From the NCBI GenBank assembly GCA_026785645.1, contig JAJAZM010000016.1, positions 1-27,075 on the forward strand: a stretch of DNA of 27,075 nt. The letters run 5' to 3'. The position numbers and the translations under genes are program-made. Source of the stretch: Sphingomonas bacterium. Lineage in GTDB: Bacteria > Pseudomonadota > Alphaproteobacteria > Sphingomonadales > Sphingomonadaceae. Under the pieces are notes generated by a model. It searched no databases, was not told the DNA's origin, and saw only the letters and a list, made by a program, of their open reading frames with translations. This document shows positions 8,005 to 15,828 of this stretch, piece after piece; within the stretch, counting starts at the first letter, position 1, and each line of letters opens with the position of its first letter.

Positions 8005-8307
8005 TCATATATGCTTCACTACATCGGGAATGTCGTAGAAGGTCGGGTGGCGGTAGACCTTGTCCTCGGCCGGCTCGAACAAGGGACCGCTATCCGCCGG
8101 GTCGCTTGCGACGATCGCGTTGGACGGGATCACCCACAGCGAGATCCCTTCCTGCCGCCGCGTGTAAGTGTCGCGCGCGTGGGCCAGCGCGAGCTTCGGG
8201 TCAGGAGCATGAACGCTGCCAACGTGGCGATGCGCCATCCCGCCCTTCGAGCGGATAAATACTTCCCACAACGGCCAGTCATGCCCGCCACTTGCTGCAT
8301 CGCTCAC
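8005..8307 (-). CDS. paaB: Phenylacetyl-CoA epoxidase small subunit PaaB
   Basis: A 100-residue protein matching the short PaaB family (about 95 residues in E. coli): WPLWEVFIRSKGG, then HRHVGSVHAPDPKLALAHARD and a C-terminus ending in FYDIPDVVKHI. PaaB bridges PaaAC dimers in the epoxidase complex. The GTG at 8307 overlaps the paaA stop as GTGA, so paaA and paaB are translationally coupled. A longer frame reaching 8379 exists but would run deep into paaA and is not supported. Confidence 0.93.
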   Translation of the reverse strand: MSDAASGGHDWPLWEVFIRSKGGMAHRHVGSVHAPDPKLALAHARDTYTRRQEGISLWVIPSNAIVASDPADSGPLFEPAEDKVYRHPTFYDIPDVVKHI

Positions 8308-9287
8308 GCCGCCACCCGCGCCGCGCGTTTGGCTTCGTAGGCCGCCGCGGCGTCGCGCACCCAGGCGCCGTCGTTCCATGCGTCGCGGCGATCCTTCATC
8401 CGCTCCTTGGCGACCGGACCTTCGCCGCGCACCACCGCGTAAAATTCTTCCCAGTCGATCTCGCCGAAGTCGTAGCCACCCTTTCCCTCATTCCATTTGA
8501 GGTCGGGATCGGGGATCGTCAGCCCGAGATATTCCGCCTGCGGAACCCCGATATCGACGCATTTCTGGCGAAGCTCGTCGTTGGTCTCGCGCTTGATCCG
8601 CCAGCGCATCGAGCGCTCGGTGTTGGGGCTATTGTCGTCGGGCGGACCAAACATCATCAGGCTCGGCCACCACCAGCGATTGAGCGCGTCCTGCGCCATG
8701 CGCTGTTGCGCGGGCGTGCCATTGGCAAGCGCGATCATGATCTCATAGCCCTGCCGCTGGTGGAAGCTTTCCTCCTTGCACACCCGGACCATCGCCCGCG
8801 CATAGGGGCCATAGGAAGTCCGCTGCAGCGGCACCTGATTCATGATCGCCGCGCCGTCGACCAGCCAGCCGATCGCGCCGATGTCCGCCCAGGTCAGCGT
8901 CGGATAATTGAAGATCGTCGAATATTTGGCTTTGCCCGAATGGAGCGCGTCAATCATCTGCTCGCGGCTCGTGCCAAGCGTCTCCGCCGCGCAATACAGG
9001 TACAGCCCGTGCCCCGCTTCGTCCTGCACCTTGGCCAGCAGGATCGCCTTGCGCCGAAGCGACGGCGCGCGGGTGATCCAATTGCCCTCGGGCAGCATGC
9101 CGACGATCTCGCTATGCGCATGCTGCGAAATCTGCCGCACCAGCGTCTTGCGATAGGCTTCGGGCATCCAGTCCTTGGGCTCGATAAACTCGTCCGCCGC
9201 TACCCGCGCCTCGAACGCCTGGGTCAGCGCCGGATCCTCGGGGGCCTCGATCGAGGCGACATTCTTGGAAAGTTCGGTGGTGTACAT
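8304..9287 (-). CDS. paaA: Phenylacetyl-CoA epoxidase catalytic subunit PaaA
   Basis: A 327-residue di-iron oxygenase that makes the ring 1,2-epoxide of phenylacetyl-CoA, the step that commits the ring to aerobic breakdown. The two half-sites for iron are KVQDEAGHG (86-94, with E90 and H93) and KEESFHQRQG (171-180, with E173 and H176). Length and the C-terminal GYDFGEIDWEEF segment are typical of PaaA. It is the first gene of the operon; the ATG at 9287 follows a weak AGGG. The 100 bp upstream, between it and the fasciclin terminator, should hold the operon promoter, but no clear -35/-10 pair stands out. Confidence 0.96.
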   Translation of the reverse strand: MYTTELSKNVASIEAPEDPALTQAFEARVAADEFIEPKDWMPEAYRKTLVRQISQHAHSEIVGMLPEGNWITRAPSLRRKAILLAKVQDEAGHGLYLYCAAETLGTSREQMIDALHSGKAKYSTIFNYPTLTWADIGAIGWLVDGAAIMNQVPLQRTSYGPYARAMVRVCKEESFHQRQGYEIMIALANGTPAQQRMAQDALNRWWWPSLMMFGPPDDNSPNTERSMRWRIKRETNDELRQKCVDIGVPQAEYLGLTIPDPDLKWNEGKGGYDFGEIDWEEFYAVVRGEGPVAKERMKDRRDAWNDGAWVRDAAAAYEAKRAARVAA

Positions 9288-9387
9288 AAGCCCTATCTAG
9301 CGCTTCCGGGACCAAGCTTCAAACCGCGCTCCCCACAAAATACTGCGCGCTCGACGCAAGCAGGCCCGCGCCCACACCTCGCCGAAC

Positions 9388-9428
9388 AAAAAAACTGCGC
9401 GCGCGCCCTTCTCGGGGCACGCGCGCAG
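9388..9428 (-). terminator. Rho-independent terminator after the fasciclin gene
   Basis: On the minus strand CTGCGCGCG (9428-9420) pairs with CGCGCGCAG (9403-9395) as a perfect 9 bp stem, with an inner GCCC/GGGC pairing, followed at once by seven T residues (9394-9388). It sits 54 bp past the fasciclin stop and insulates the paaA operon from it. The rest of 9288-9481 shows no further feature. Confidence 0.88.
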
Positions 9429-9481
9429 ACCAAGGCTGGTGGCCGGATCAACAGGGGGGAAACTCCGGCCGCCGCTTGGGT

Positions 9482-10030
9482 TTACGGCATCAGCACCGTG
9501 TCGATGACGTGGATCACGCCGTTCGACTGAATGACATTGGCGATCGTGATCATCGCGGTTCCGCCCTTGGCGTCGGTGATCATGAAGTCCTTGCCGTGCT
9601 TCATGAACTTGAGGTTCTCACCCTGCACCGTCTTCAGCGTCGCGATGCCGCGGTTGCGGGCGGCGAGTGCGGTAATCTGGCCGGCAGTGATCCGCCCGGG
9701 GACCACATGATAAGTCAGGATCGTGGTCAGCGTGCCCTTATTCTCGGGCTTGACCAAGGTCTCGACCGTGCCGGCGGGAAGCTTGGCGAAGGCGGCATTG
9801 GTCGGCGCGAAGACCGTGAACGGTCCCTTGCCCGACAGGGTCTCGACCAAGCCGGCGGCCTTGACCGCAGCGACCAGGGTCGTGTGATCCTTCGACTTGA
9901 TCGCATTCTGGACGATGTTCTTGGTTGGATACATTGCGGCGCCCCCGACCATCGGATTCTTGGCGGCGGCGGGGACAGCGACGATCGCCAAAGCGGCGGC
10001 GATCAGTGCGAAAGGCTTGTTGGACAACAT
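9482..10030 (-). CDS. Secreted fasciclin (FAS1)-domain protein
   Basis: A 182-residue protein with a clear Sec signal peptide (basic start, hydrophobic core, AAAK cut region near residue 23), followed by one FAS1 domain from about 38 to 180. The conserved H1 box appears as GPFTVFAPTNAAF and the YH box as ILTYHVVPG; the end is NGVIHVIDTVLMP, typical of the family. FAS1 proteins act in adhesion or at the envelope. The ATG at 10030 follows GAGGAG. It lies downstream of the anti-sigma gene in the same direction, with its own candidate ECF promoter, and ends in a strong terminator. By analogy with mycobacterial MPT70/MPT83 it is probably the main target of the adjacent sigma factor. Confidence 0.92.
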   Translation of the reverse strand: MLSNKPFALIAAALAIVAVPAAAKNPMVGGAAMYPTKNIVQNAIKSKDHTTLVAAVKAAGLVETLSGKGPFTVFAPTNAAFAKLPAGTVETLVKPENKGTLTTILTYHVVPGRITAGQITALAARNRGIATLKTVQGENLKFMKHGKDFMITDAKGGTAMITIANVIQSNGVIHVIDTVLMP

Positions 10031-10081
10031 CGAAAAAGGCTCCTCTTTTTTGTGCGACCCGTGGGGTGTCGCTGCGAGGAG

Positions 10082-10108
10082 TTACGGAGCGACCCGCGTT
10101 GCGGATGC
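10082..10108 (-). promoter_or_regulatory. Candidate ECF-type promoter for the fasciclin gene
   Basis: On the minus strand GCATCC (10108-10103) is followed after 15 bases by CCGTAA (10087-10082), about 50 bp ahead of the fasciclin ATG. The -35-like box resembles the CCATCC of mycobacterial SigK promoters. I do not find the same pair upstream of the sigma gene, so autoregulation is not visible. A guess from layout. Confidence 0.35.
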
Positions 10109-10110
10109 AA

Positions 10111-10842
10111 CTAGACTTTGCTCAATAGCCCCGACGCGATCACTGGCCCGGTCGGCTTGCCGGTCGGCGACCCGCCGATCGGCTCGATCGTGATAGCAAG
10201 CTTCGTTCCCGGCGTAATTACCGCGCCGATCTTGGCCTCGGCGACATAGGCCCCCGGTCCGGTCGCGCGGAAGGTGCCGAGCGGCTTTGGCGCGGCGTCG
10301 CCTTCGATCACCCACAATTGTGCGCTTCGTCCTTCGGGGATCGGCATCGGCCCTGGCATTCTCACCATTCCGGCATCGGCATCGTACAGCGCCGGCTGCG
10401 ATGCATTCGTATCGGTCAAGGCCATCGCCGCGATCATCGGCGCGGTGGCGGCTTGTGCGACCGGTGCAGCCGGAAGCGTGGGCGGTGCCTCGACCGGGCG
10501 AAGCGCCACTGCGGTCATTGCCAGCGCCGCGACCGATGCTGCCAGCGCTGCGGGCTTCCACGGATTGGAGCGACCCGTCGCCGCCACCGCATTAATCGGC
10601 TCGACCGAACGTCCCCCGTCGATCCGCGCCTCGATCTTCGCGAACAGTCCGTCCGGCGCAGCTTCCTCCGCCACCCCGGCAAACAGCAGCCCGAAATGGT
10701 CGCGCCATCGCTCGACGTCGCGCGCAAAATCGGGCTCGGCGATCGTCCGCCGCAACGCCGACGCGCGCTCCTCGCCATCGAGCACGCCCAGCGCCAGCTC
10801 GGCGGCGGCGACATCCTCGGACATGATCGGCTCAGTCGTCAC
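10111..10842 (-). CDS. RskA-like anti-sigma factor
   Basis: A 243-residue membrane anti-sigma factor. The N-terminal part (DVAAAELALGVLDGEERA) has the look of the anti-sigma domain that grips the sigma factor in the cytoplasm. One membrane segment lies near residues 97-113 (Ala/Val/Leu rich) and the C-terminal half (about 130-243) is the RskA periplasmic domain, with QLWVIEGDAAPKPLG and LAITIEPIGGSPTGKPTGPV. It would hold the sigma factor inactive until a periplasmic signal triggers proteolysis. The GTG at 10842 overlaps the sigma stop by 11 bp; an ATG six codons later (10824) is also possible, and neither has a strong ribosome binding site. Confidence 0.88.
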   Translation of the reverse strand: MTTEPIMSEDVAAAELALGVLDGEERASALRRTIAEPDFARDVERWRDHFGLLFAGVAEEAAPDGLFAKIEARIDGGRSVEPINAVAATGRSNPWKPAALAASVAALAMTAVALRPVEAPPTLPAAPVAQAATAPMIAAMALTDTNASQPALYDADAGMVRMPGPMPIPEGRSAQLWVIEGDAAPKPLGTFRATGPGAYVAEAKIGAVITPGTKLAITIEPIGGSPTGKPTGPVIASGLLSKV

Positions 10843-11413
10843 GAAGGCAATCCTTCAACCGCTGCAGCCCGCGCCGGACCCAGCTCTTCATCGTCCCCAG
10901 CGGCACCGCATCGCGTTCCGCCAGTTCGGCGTAGGTCAGCCCGCCGAAAAAGGCCGAGCGGATCGCGCCGCCTTGCTTGTCGTCGAGTTGGTCGAGGCAC
11001 AGGTGCAGGCGGGTGTCCGCCTCGCCCTGCACCAGCCGATCCTCTGCCGACGGCGCATCATCGGCAACGTCGGGCGCATTTTCCAGCGGCACTGCGCTGC
11101 CGCGCCCGGCCGACCGCCGCCAGTCGATCGCGCGATTGCGCGCGATCGTCGCCAGCCAGCTGATCGGGCTGGCACGCCCGGGCTCGAACGCCCCGGCTCG
11201 CCGCCAGATAGTGAGATAAACTTCGTTCAGCACATCCTCCGCCGCGCCCCTGTCCCCACAGATACGCAGACACACGCCAAAAAGCTTCGCATTGGTCAGT
11301 TGGTATAAAGTCGCAAAGGCGGCGCGATCCTCCGCTCCGGTCGCCACCAGCGCCTCGACCAGCTTGGCGCGGGCGGCATCGTTGGTCGGCTGGGGGGGAA
11401 GCGGCGTGGTCAC
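10832..11413 (-). CDS. ECF sigma factor (SigK-like)
   Basis: A 193-residue extracytoplasmic-function sigma factor. Region 2 runs from FATLYQLTNAKLFGVCLRI through AEDVLNEVYLTIWRRA to ISWLATIARNRAIDWRR; region 4, near the C-terminus, is LTYAELAERDAVPLGTMKSWVRRGLQRLKDCL (seen in pieces). These bind the -10 and -35 elements. The adjoining RskA-type anti-sigma gene overlaps its stop, the usual arrangement of this class. The start is uncertain: the first in-frame candidate is a GTG at 11413 without a good ribosome binding site, and later GTG or TTG codons could serve. It is divergent from paaG, 97 bp apart. Confidence 0.9.
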   Translation of the reverse strand: MTTPLPPQPTNDAARAKLVEALVATGAEDRAAFATLYQLTNAKLFGVCLRICGDRGAAEDVLNEVYLTIWRRAGAFEPGRASPISWLATIARNRAIDWRRSAGRGSAVPLENAPDVADDAPSAEDRLVQGEADTRLHLCLDQLDDKQGGAIRSAFFGGLTYAELAERDAVPLGTMKSWVRRGLQRLKDCLRDD

Positions 11414-11466
11414 GACGGAGAGGCTTAAGTCGGGAGCGCGGCCAACGCAATTGTCCTCGGCGCCAA

Positions 11467-11490
11467 CCCCGCACTTGATCCGGGGCCCAC
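11467..11490. repeat. REP-like element between the sigma gene and paaG
   Basis: CCCCG-CACTTGATC-CGGGG followed by CCCAC. This resembles the CCCGGACTTGATCCGGG repeats common in sphingomonads. The remaining intergenic bases (11414-11510) show no recognisable promoter for either divergent gene. Confidence 0.5.
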
Positions 11491-11510
11491 CTTCCTCCTA
11501 GCCAAGCATC

Positions 11511-12290
<780 letters not shown>

Positions 12291-12331
12291 CCGTCACGGG
12301 AACCGCTCGAAGCCTTGTTCGACTTTCCGCC

Positions 12332-12529
12332 ATGGGAAAAGATAAAGTCTACGACGAAGCGGGCAAAGTCTCGGTTGAAGATGGCATCGTCCATCTCGAC
12401 GGGCCGAACGCGATTGATATCCGGCTGACCGTCGAGGCTGCGGAGGAAATTTCGGATCAATTGCTCAATGGCGCGCTCAAGGCACGCGGGCAGATCTTTT
12501 TCGCCAGCAAGAAGGCTCGCTGCGGCTAA
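12332..12529 (+). CDS. Small conserved-looking protein of unknown function (65 aa)
   Basis: A 65-residue, charged, soluble protein with no signal peptide or membrane segment. It has an acidic first half (EDGIVHLDGPNAIDIRLTVEAAEEISDQL) and a basic tail ending KKARCG. I do not recognise a family. It follows paaG by 41 bp on the same strand, without a clear ribosome binding site, and its TAA overlaps the TAG of the convergent PilZ gene. A GGAAC...GTT pair upstream has only 13 bases between its halves, too few for an EcfG promoter. The coherent, non-repetitive composition favours a real gene, but this is moderate evidence. Confidence 0.6.
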   Translation: MGKDKVYDEAGKVSVEDGIVHLDGPNAIDIRLTVEAAEEISDQLLNGALKARGQIFFASKKARCG

Positions 12530-13101
12530 CGCGGTCGCTCGCTGCCCGACAAGGCCGCGGTGATGGTATCGGCCGGTTTCGACAGCATCGTGTAAACTTC
12601 ATTCGCCGCAAACACCCCAAGCGCCACTGCCAGCGCAGCGACAAAGCCATATTCCATCAGCCGACCCTGCCACCGGCTATGATCATGCGCCGACCATCGC
12701 GGACGCGCGACCATGCGCCGCTCGACCGTCGGAGTCGTCGCGATCGTGCTTGCCACATCAGGATTGGCTACGATCGCGTCGATCGACAGCACATCTTGGG
12801 ACTTGATCCCGAACCGATGCAATTTGCACCACATTACCCGCGCGACGATGACCTGCGCGCCACGCCGAATCTCGAGGTAGGATCCGCGCACCGGGGGTGC
12901 GGCTGCCTGCATCAGCATGCCGCGCGACGAGATGTTGAGGATGCAGGCGTCATGCCACGATGCTCCCGCCTTAATCCGCGCACGGACGAGCACTTTGTGG
13001 CGAGGTTCGCGAGGCTTCATCACCACCCAGGCTGGCGCAGCGACCACCACCGGCAGCTTAATCAAACCCCCATTTCGGACCGGATTTGCGGCGTTGGTCA
13101 T
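12526..13101 (-). CDS. PilZ-domain protein with C-terminal membrane anchor
   Basis: A 191-residue protein. A PilZ-like domain spans about 28-110: an arginine-rich entry (KPREPRHKVLVRARI, 29-43) and the NISSRG box (56-61) that matches the D/N-x-S-x-x-G motif for cyclic di-GMP. The entry motif is RxxR rather than the canonical RxxxR, so ligand binding is not certain. After a linker, one hydrophobic segment lies near 152-171 (YGFVAALAVALGVFAANEVY), which would tether it to the inner membrane with the PilZ domain in the cytoplasm. It converges on the 65-aa gene (stop codons overlap) and is divergent from paaZ. No partner gene is nearby. Confidence 0.78.
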   Translation of the reverse strand: MTNAANPVRNGGLIKLPVVVAAPAWVVMKPREPRHKVLVRARIKAGASWHDACILNISSRGMLMQAAAPPVRGSYLEIRRGAQVIVARVMWCKLHRFGIKSQDVLSIDAIVANPDVASTIATTPTVERRMVARPRWSAHDHSRWQGRLMEYGFVAALAVALGVFAANEVYTMLSKPADTITAALSGSERPR

Positions 13102-13208
13102 TTCGTGCTGATCATCCTCTCACGGCGGCGCGAGAAACTGCTTTCGAAATAGGATTTCGCCTGCCACGCTCGGCCGATGGCGATTTTGCGCCTCCCCCGA
13201 TCCGTCCA

Positions 13209-13230
13209 TTTCCAGATATCGTCTTGGAAA
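13209..13230. promoter_or_regulatory. Interrupted palindrome, possible operator upstream of paaZ
   Basis: TTTCCA, 10 bases, TGGAAA: a perfect 6+6 inverted repeat midway in the 233 bp between the PilZ and paaZ starts. A tandem 9-base direct repeat, TGCGAACTT twice (13254-13271), follows. Either could bind a regulator of the paa genes; the same palindrome is not seen upstream of paaA or paaG. No clear -35/-10 pair was found in 13102-13334. Confidence 0.35.
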
Positions 13231-13334
13231 TCCGGAAAGTCGCGCACAGCTAGTGCGAACTTTGCGAACTTTCGTCGATCCGACTCGGCAAGATGGTCAT
13301 TGCGACGGGCGAGACGGCGCGGCAGGAGAAGTTG

Positions 13335-15332
13335 ATGAAAACCGCCGAACTCCTCAACTACACGCGCGACCAATGGGTCGCCGGCTCGGGCCAGCGCGCC
13401 GCCATCGCCTCGGCGATCGACGGCAGCCTCGTCGCCACCACCGGCTCAGGCGGGATCGATTTCGGCGCGATGCTGGTCCACGCCCGCAATGTCGGCGGCC
13501 CAGCGCTGCGCAAACTGACCTTCCATGACCGCGCGCGGATCATCAAAGGCCGCGGTCTCGCCATCCTCTCCGCCAAGGAGGAGCTGTACGCCCTCAACAT
13601 CGCCACCGGCGCGACTCGCAAGGACGGCTGGATCGATATCGAGGGCGGCGCCGGGACCCTGCTCTCCTTCTCCTCCAAGGGCCGCCGCGAATTGCCCGAC
13701 GCCCACGTCCTGCTCGACGGCGATCTGGAACCATTGTCCAAGGGCGGCAGCTTCGTCGGCCAGCATATCTACACCCCGCTCCAGGGTGCGGCGGTGCACA
13801 TCAACGCCTTCAATTTCCCTGTCTGGGGAATGCTCGAAAAGCTCGCCCCAACCTTGCTCGCCGGCATGCCCGCGATCGTCAAACCGGCCTCCTCGACCGC
13901 CTATCTGTGCGAAGCGGCGTTCCGGATCATGATCGATACCGGCCTCCTCCCCGATGGCGCGGTGCAATTGATCGTCGGCGGGGTCGGTGATCTGTTCGAC
14001 CATTTGATCGGACAGGATGTGGTCAGCTTCACCGGCTCGGCCACCACCGCGCTCAAACTCAAGTCGCACCCCGTGGTGCTTCGCGAAAGCGTCAAGTTCG
14101 TCGCCGAGCAGGACAGCCTCAATGCTTCGCTGCTCGGTCCCGATGCAGCGCCGGGCACCCCTGAGTTCGATCTGTTCGTCACCGAAGTGGTCACCGAGAT
14201 GACCGTCAAGGCGGGCCAGAAATGCACCGCCATCCGCCGCGCAATGGCACCCGCCGCGCATCTCGACGCGCTCGAGGCAGCGATCGCAGCCAGGCTCGCG
14301 TCAGTCGCGGGCGACATGGGCGCTCTGGTTTCAACCTCGCAGCGTGACGACGTCCGCGGCCAGATCAACAAGTTGACCGCCGCCGGCGCGCGGATCGTGT
14401 CGGGCGATCCCGCGGCGCACGTCGGTCCCGATGGCGGCGCCTACATGCAACCGATCCTGCTCCGCGCCGACGATCCGTGGGCGGCCGATGCGGTGCATGA
14501 TGTCGAGGCATTTGGACCGGTCGCGACGATCATGCCCTATCGCGACCTGGCCGACGCCATTGCGCTCGCCAATCGCGGCATGGGCAGCCTCGCGCTGTCG
14601 TTATTCACCAACGATCCCGCTGCTGCGCGCGATTTCATCCAGGGCGCCTCCGCTTTCCACGGCCGAATGCTGGTCATCAACCGCGACAATGCCGCCGAAA
14701 GCACCGGCCACGGCTCGCCGCTTCCGGTGCTGGTCCACGGCGGCCCCGGCCGTGCCGGCGGAAGCGAGGAGATGGGCGGAGTGCGCGGGGTCAAGCATTA
14801 CATGCAGCGCACCGCGATCCAGTCGACACCCGCGATGATTGCCGCCATTGCGCAGCAATATATTCCCGGAGGGCCGAAGCGCTTCGTCAACGGCCACCCG
14901 TTCCGCAAACATATGCGAGAGCTTCACATCGGCGACACCTTGCGCACCGCCGCCCGCACCGTGTCGATCGCGGATATCGAGCATTTTGCGGGCTTCACCG
15001 GCGACAATTTCTACGCCCATATGGACGAGGAAGCAGCCAAAGCCTCGCCGATCTTCGCCGGCCGGGTCGCTCATGGCTATCTCATCCTGAGCTTTGCCGC
15101 CGGCCTGTTCGTCGATCCTGATCCGGGTCCCGTGCTGGCCAATACCGGGCTCGAGAATCTGCGTTTCCTGACCCCGCTCTATCCCGGCGATTCGATGCGG
15201 GTCGAGCTCACCGTTCGCTCGAAGGCACTCAAGACCGACGACACCGGAGTGGTCCGCTGGGCAGTCGAGATCTTCAACCAGAAGGATGAACTGGTCGCAA
15301 CCTACGATCTGCTGACCGAGAATCTGCCCTAA
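13335..15332 (+). CDS. paaZ: Bifunctional oxepin-CoA hydrolase / aldehyde dehydrogenase PaaZ
   Basis: A 665-residue two-domain enzyme. The C-terminal MaoC-type hotdog domain (about 515-665) hydrolytically opens the oxepin-CoA ring; its catalytic pair is D557 and H562 in GDNFYAH. The N-terminal aldehyde dehydrogenase domain (about 1-505) oxidises the resulting semialdehyde with NADP; catalytic residues are E258 (in AEQDSLN) and C297 (in GQKCTAIRR). All four match the E. coli positions within a few residues. The frame is open from 13293, but the ATG at 13335 is chosen because CAGGAG sits 6 bases before it and MKTAELLNY aligns with the usual N-terminus. With PaaABCE and PaaG it carries the pathway from phenylacetyl-CoA to an open-chain CoA ester; paaF, paaH and paaJ are not in the window. 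Confidence 0.95.
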   Translation: MKTAELLNYTRDQWVAGSGQRAAIASAIDGSLVATTGSGGIDFGAMLVHARNVGGPALRKLTFHDRARIIKGRGLAILSAKEELYALNIATGATRKDGWIDIEGGAGTLLSFSSKGRRELPDAHVLLDGDLEPLSKGGSFVGQHIYTPLQGAAVHINAFNFPVWGMLEKLAPTLLAGMPAIVKPASSTAYLCEAAFRIMIDTGLLPDGAVQLIVGGVGDLFDHLIGQDVVSFTGSATTALKLKSHPVVLRESVKFVAEQDSLNASLLGPDAAPGTPEFDLFVTEVVTEMTVKAGQKCTAIRRAMAPAAHLDALEAAIAARLASVAGDMGALVSTSQRDDVRGQINKLTAAGARIVSGDPAAHVGPDGGAYMQPILLRADDPWAADAVHDVEAFGPVATIMPYRDLADAIALANRGMGSLALSLFTNDPAAARDFIQGASAFHGRMLVINRDNAAESTGHGSPLPVLVHGGPGRAGGSEEMGGVRGVKHYMQRTAIQSTPAMIAAIAQQYIPGGPKRFVNGHPFRKHMRELHIGDTLRTAARTVSIADIEHFAGFTGDNFYAHMDEEAAKASPIFAGRVAHGYLILSFAAGLFVDPDPGPVLANTGLENLRFLTPLYPGDSMRVELTVRSKALKTDDTGVVRWAVEIFNQKDELVATYDLLTENLP

Positions 15333-15337
15333 GCTGC

Positions 15338-15363
15338 GGAACGCCGCGAAGAGGAGCTTCGTT
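15338..15363 (+). promoter_or_regulatory. Candidate EcfG (general stress response) promoter for the CBS gene
   Basis: GGAAC (15338-15342), 17 bases, CGTT (15360-15363), a full match to the alphaproteobacterial EcfG consensus. The predicted start lies about 20 bp ahead of the ATG at 15391, leaving room for the ribosome binding site AGGGAG. Confidence 0.65.
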
Positions 15364-15390
15364 GACGCTCCAACCACAGGGAGATCAGCT

Positions 15391-15822
15391 ATGAACATTC
15401 GCGACCTCATGACCAGCGACGTCCAGACCGTCGCTCCGACCGACACTGCACAAGCGGCGGCAGGCTTCATGCTGTCCGCCGACACCGGGTCGATCCCGGT
15501 TTGCGACGGTGACAAGATCGTCGGCATGATCACCGACCGCGACATTGCGGTGCGCGGCGTCGGCAAGGGCCTCGGTCCCGATTGCACCGTCGCCGAGTTA
15601 ATGAGCAAGGATATCGTTTGCGCTCGCGATACCGACGACGTCCACGCTATCGCCCAGCAAATGAGCGACAAGCAGGTCCGCCGGATGCCGGTCATCGACG
15701 CCGAAGACCGGTTGGTCGGAATTGTAAGTCTCGGCGATCTCAGCCGCCAAGCTCAGGATTCAGCAGCCAAGACCGCGCTCGACGGTGTCTCCGCAGAGGG
15801 TAGCCAGCACGAGCAGCACTAG
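15391..15822 (+). CDS. Twin CBS-domain protein
   Basis: A 143-residue soluble protein made of two CBS domains, about 1-60 and 70-128. Each shows the family pattern: a short helix (MNIRDLMTSDV; TVAELMSKDI), a central strand (GSIPVCDGDKIVGMITDRDIA; RRMPVIDAEDRLVGIVSLGDLS) and the D-R-D or G-D turn that often contacts adenosyl ligands. Paired CBS domains sense AMP, ATP or similar nucleotides. There is no effector domain, so it must act on a partner. The ATG follows CAGGGAG. A strong EcfG-type promoter match lies directly upstream, so stress induction is likely. Its stop is 6 bp from the convergent atpF stop and no terminator separates them. Confidence 0.9.
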   Translation: MNIRDLMTSDVQTVAPTDTAQAAAGFMLSADTGSIPVCDGDKIVGMITDRDIAVRGVGKGLGPDCTVAELMSKDIVCARDTDDVHAIAQQMSDKQVRRMPVIDAEDRLVGIVSLGDLSRQAQDSAAKTALDGVSAEGSQHEQH

Positions 15823-15828
15823 TACACG

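Noticed and set aside
10040..10095. GC-rich inverted repeat in the anti-sigma/fasciclin gap (GTCGCT...AGCGAC)
   Set aside because: The stem is short and has no T run in either direction, so I do not call a terminator.
11417..11500. Possible 21-codon leader peptide ahead of the sigma gene (AGGAGG then GTG, minus strand)
   Set aside because: The spacing between AGGAGG and GTG is only 3 bases, and most of the frame is made of a REP-like repeat.
12297..12325. GGAAC...GTT pair upstream of the 65-aa gene
   Set aside because: Only 13 bases separate GGAAC and GTT; EcfG promoters need about 17-18.
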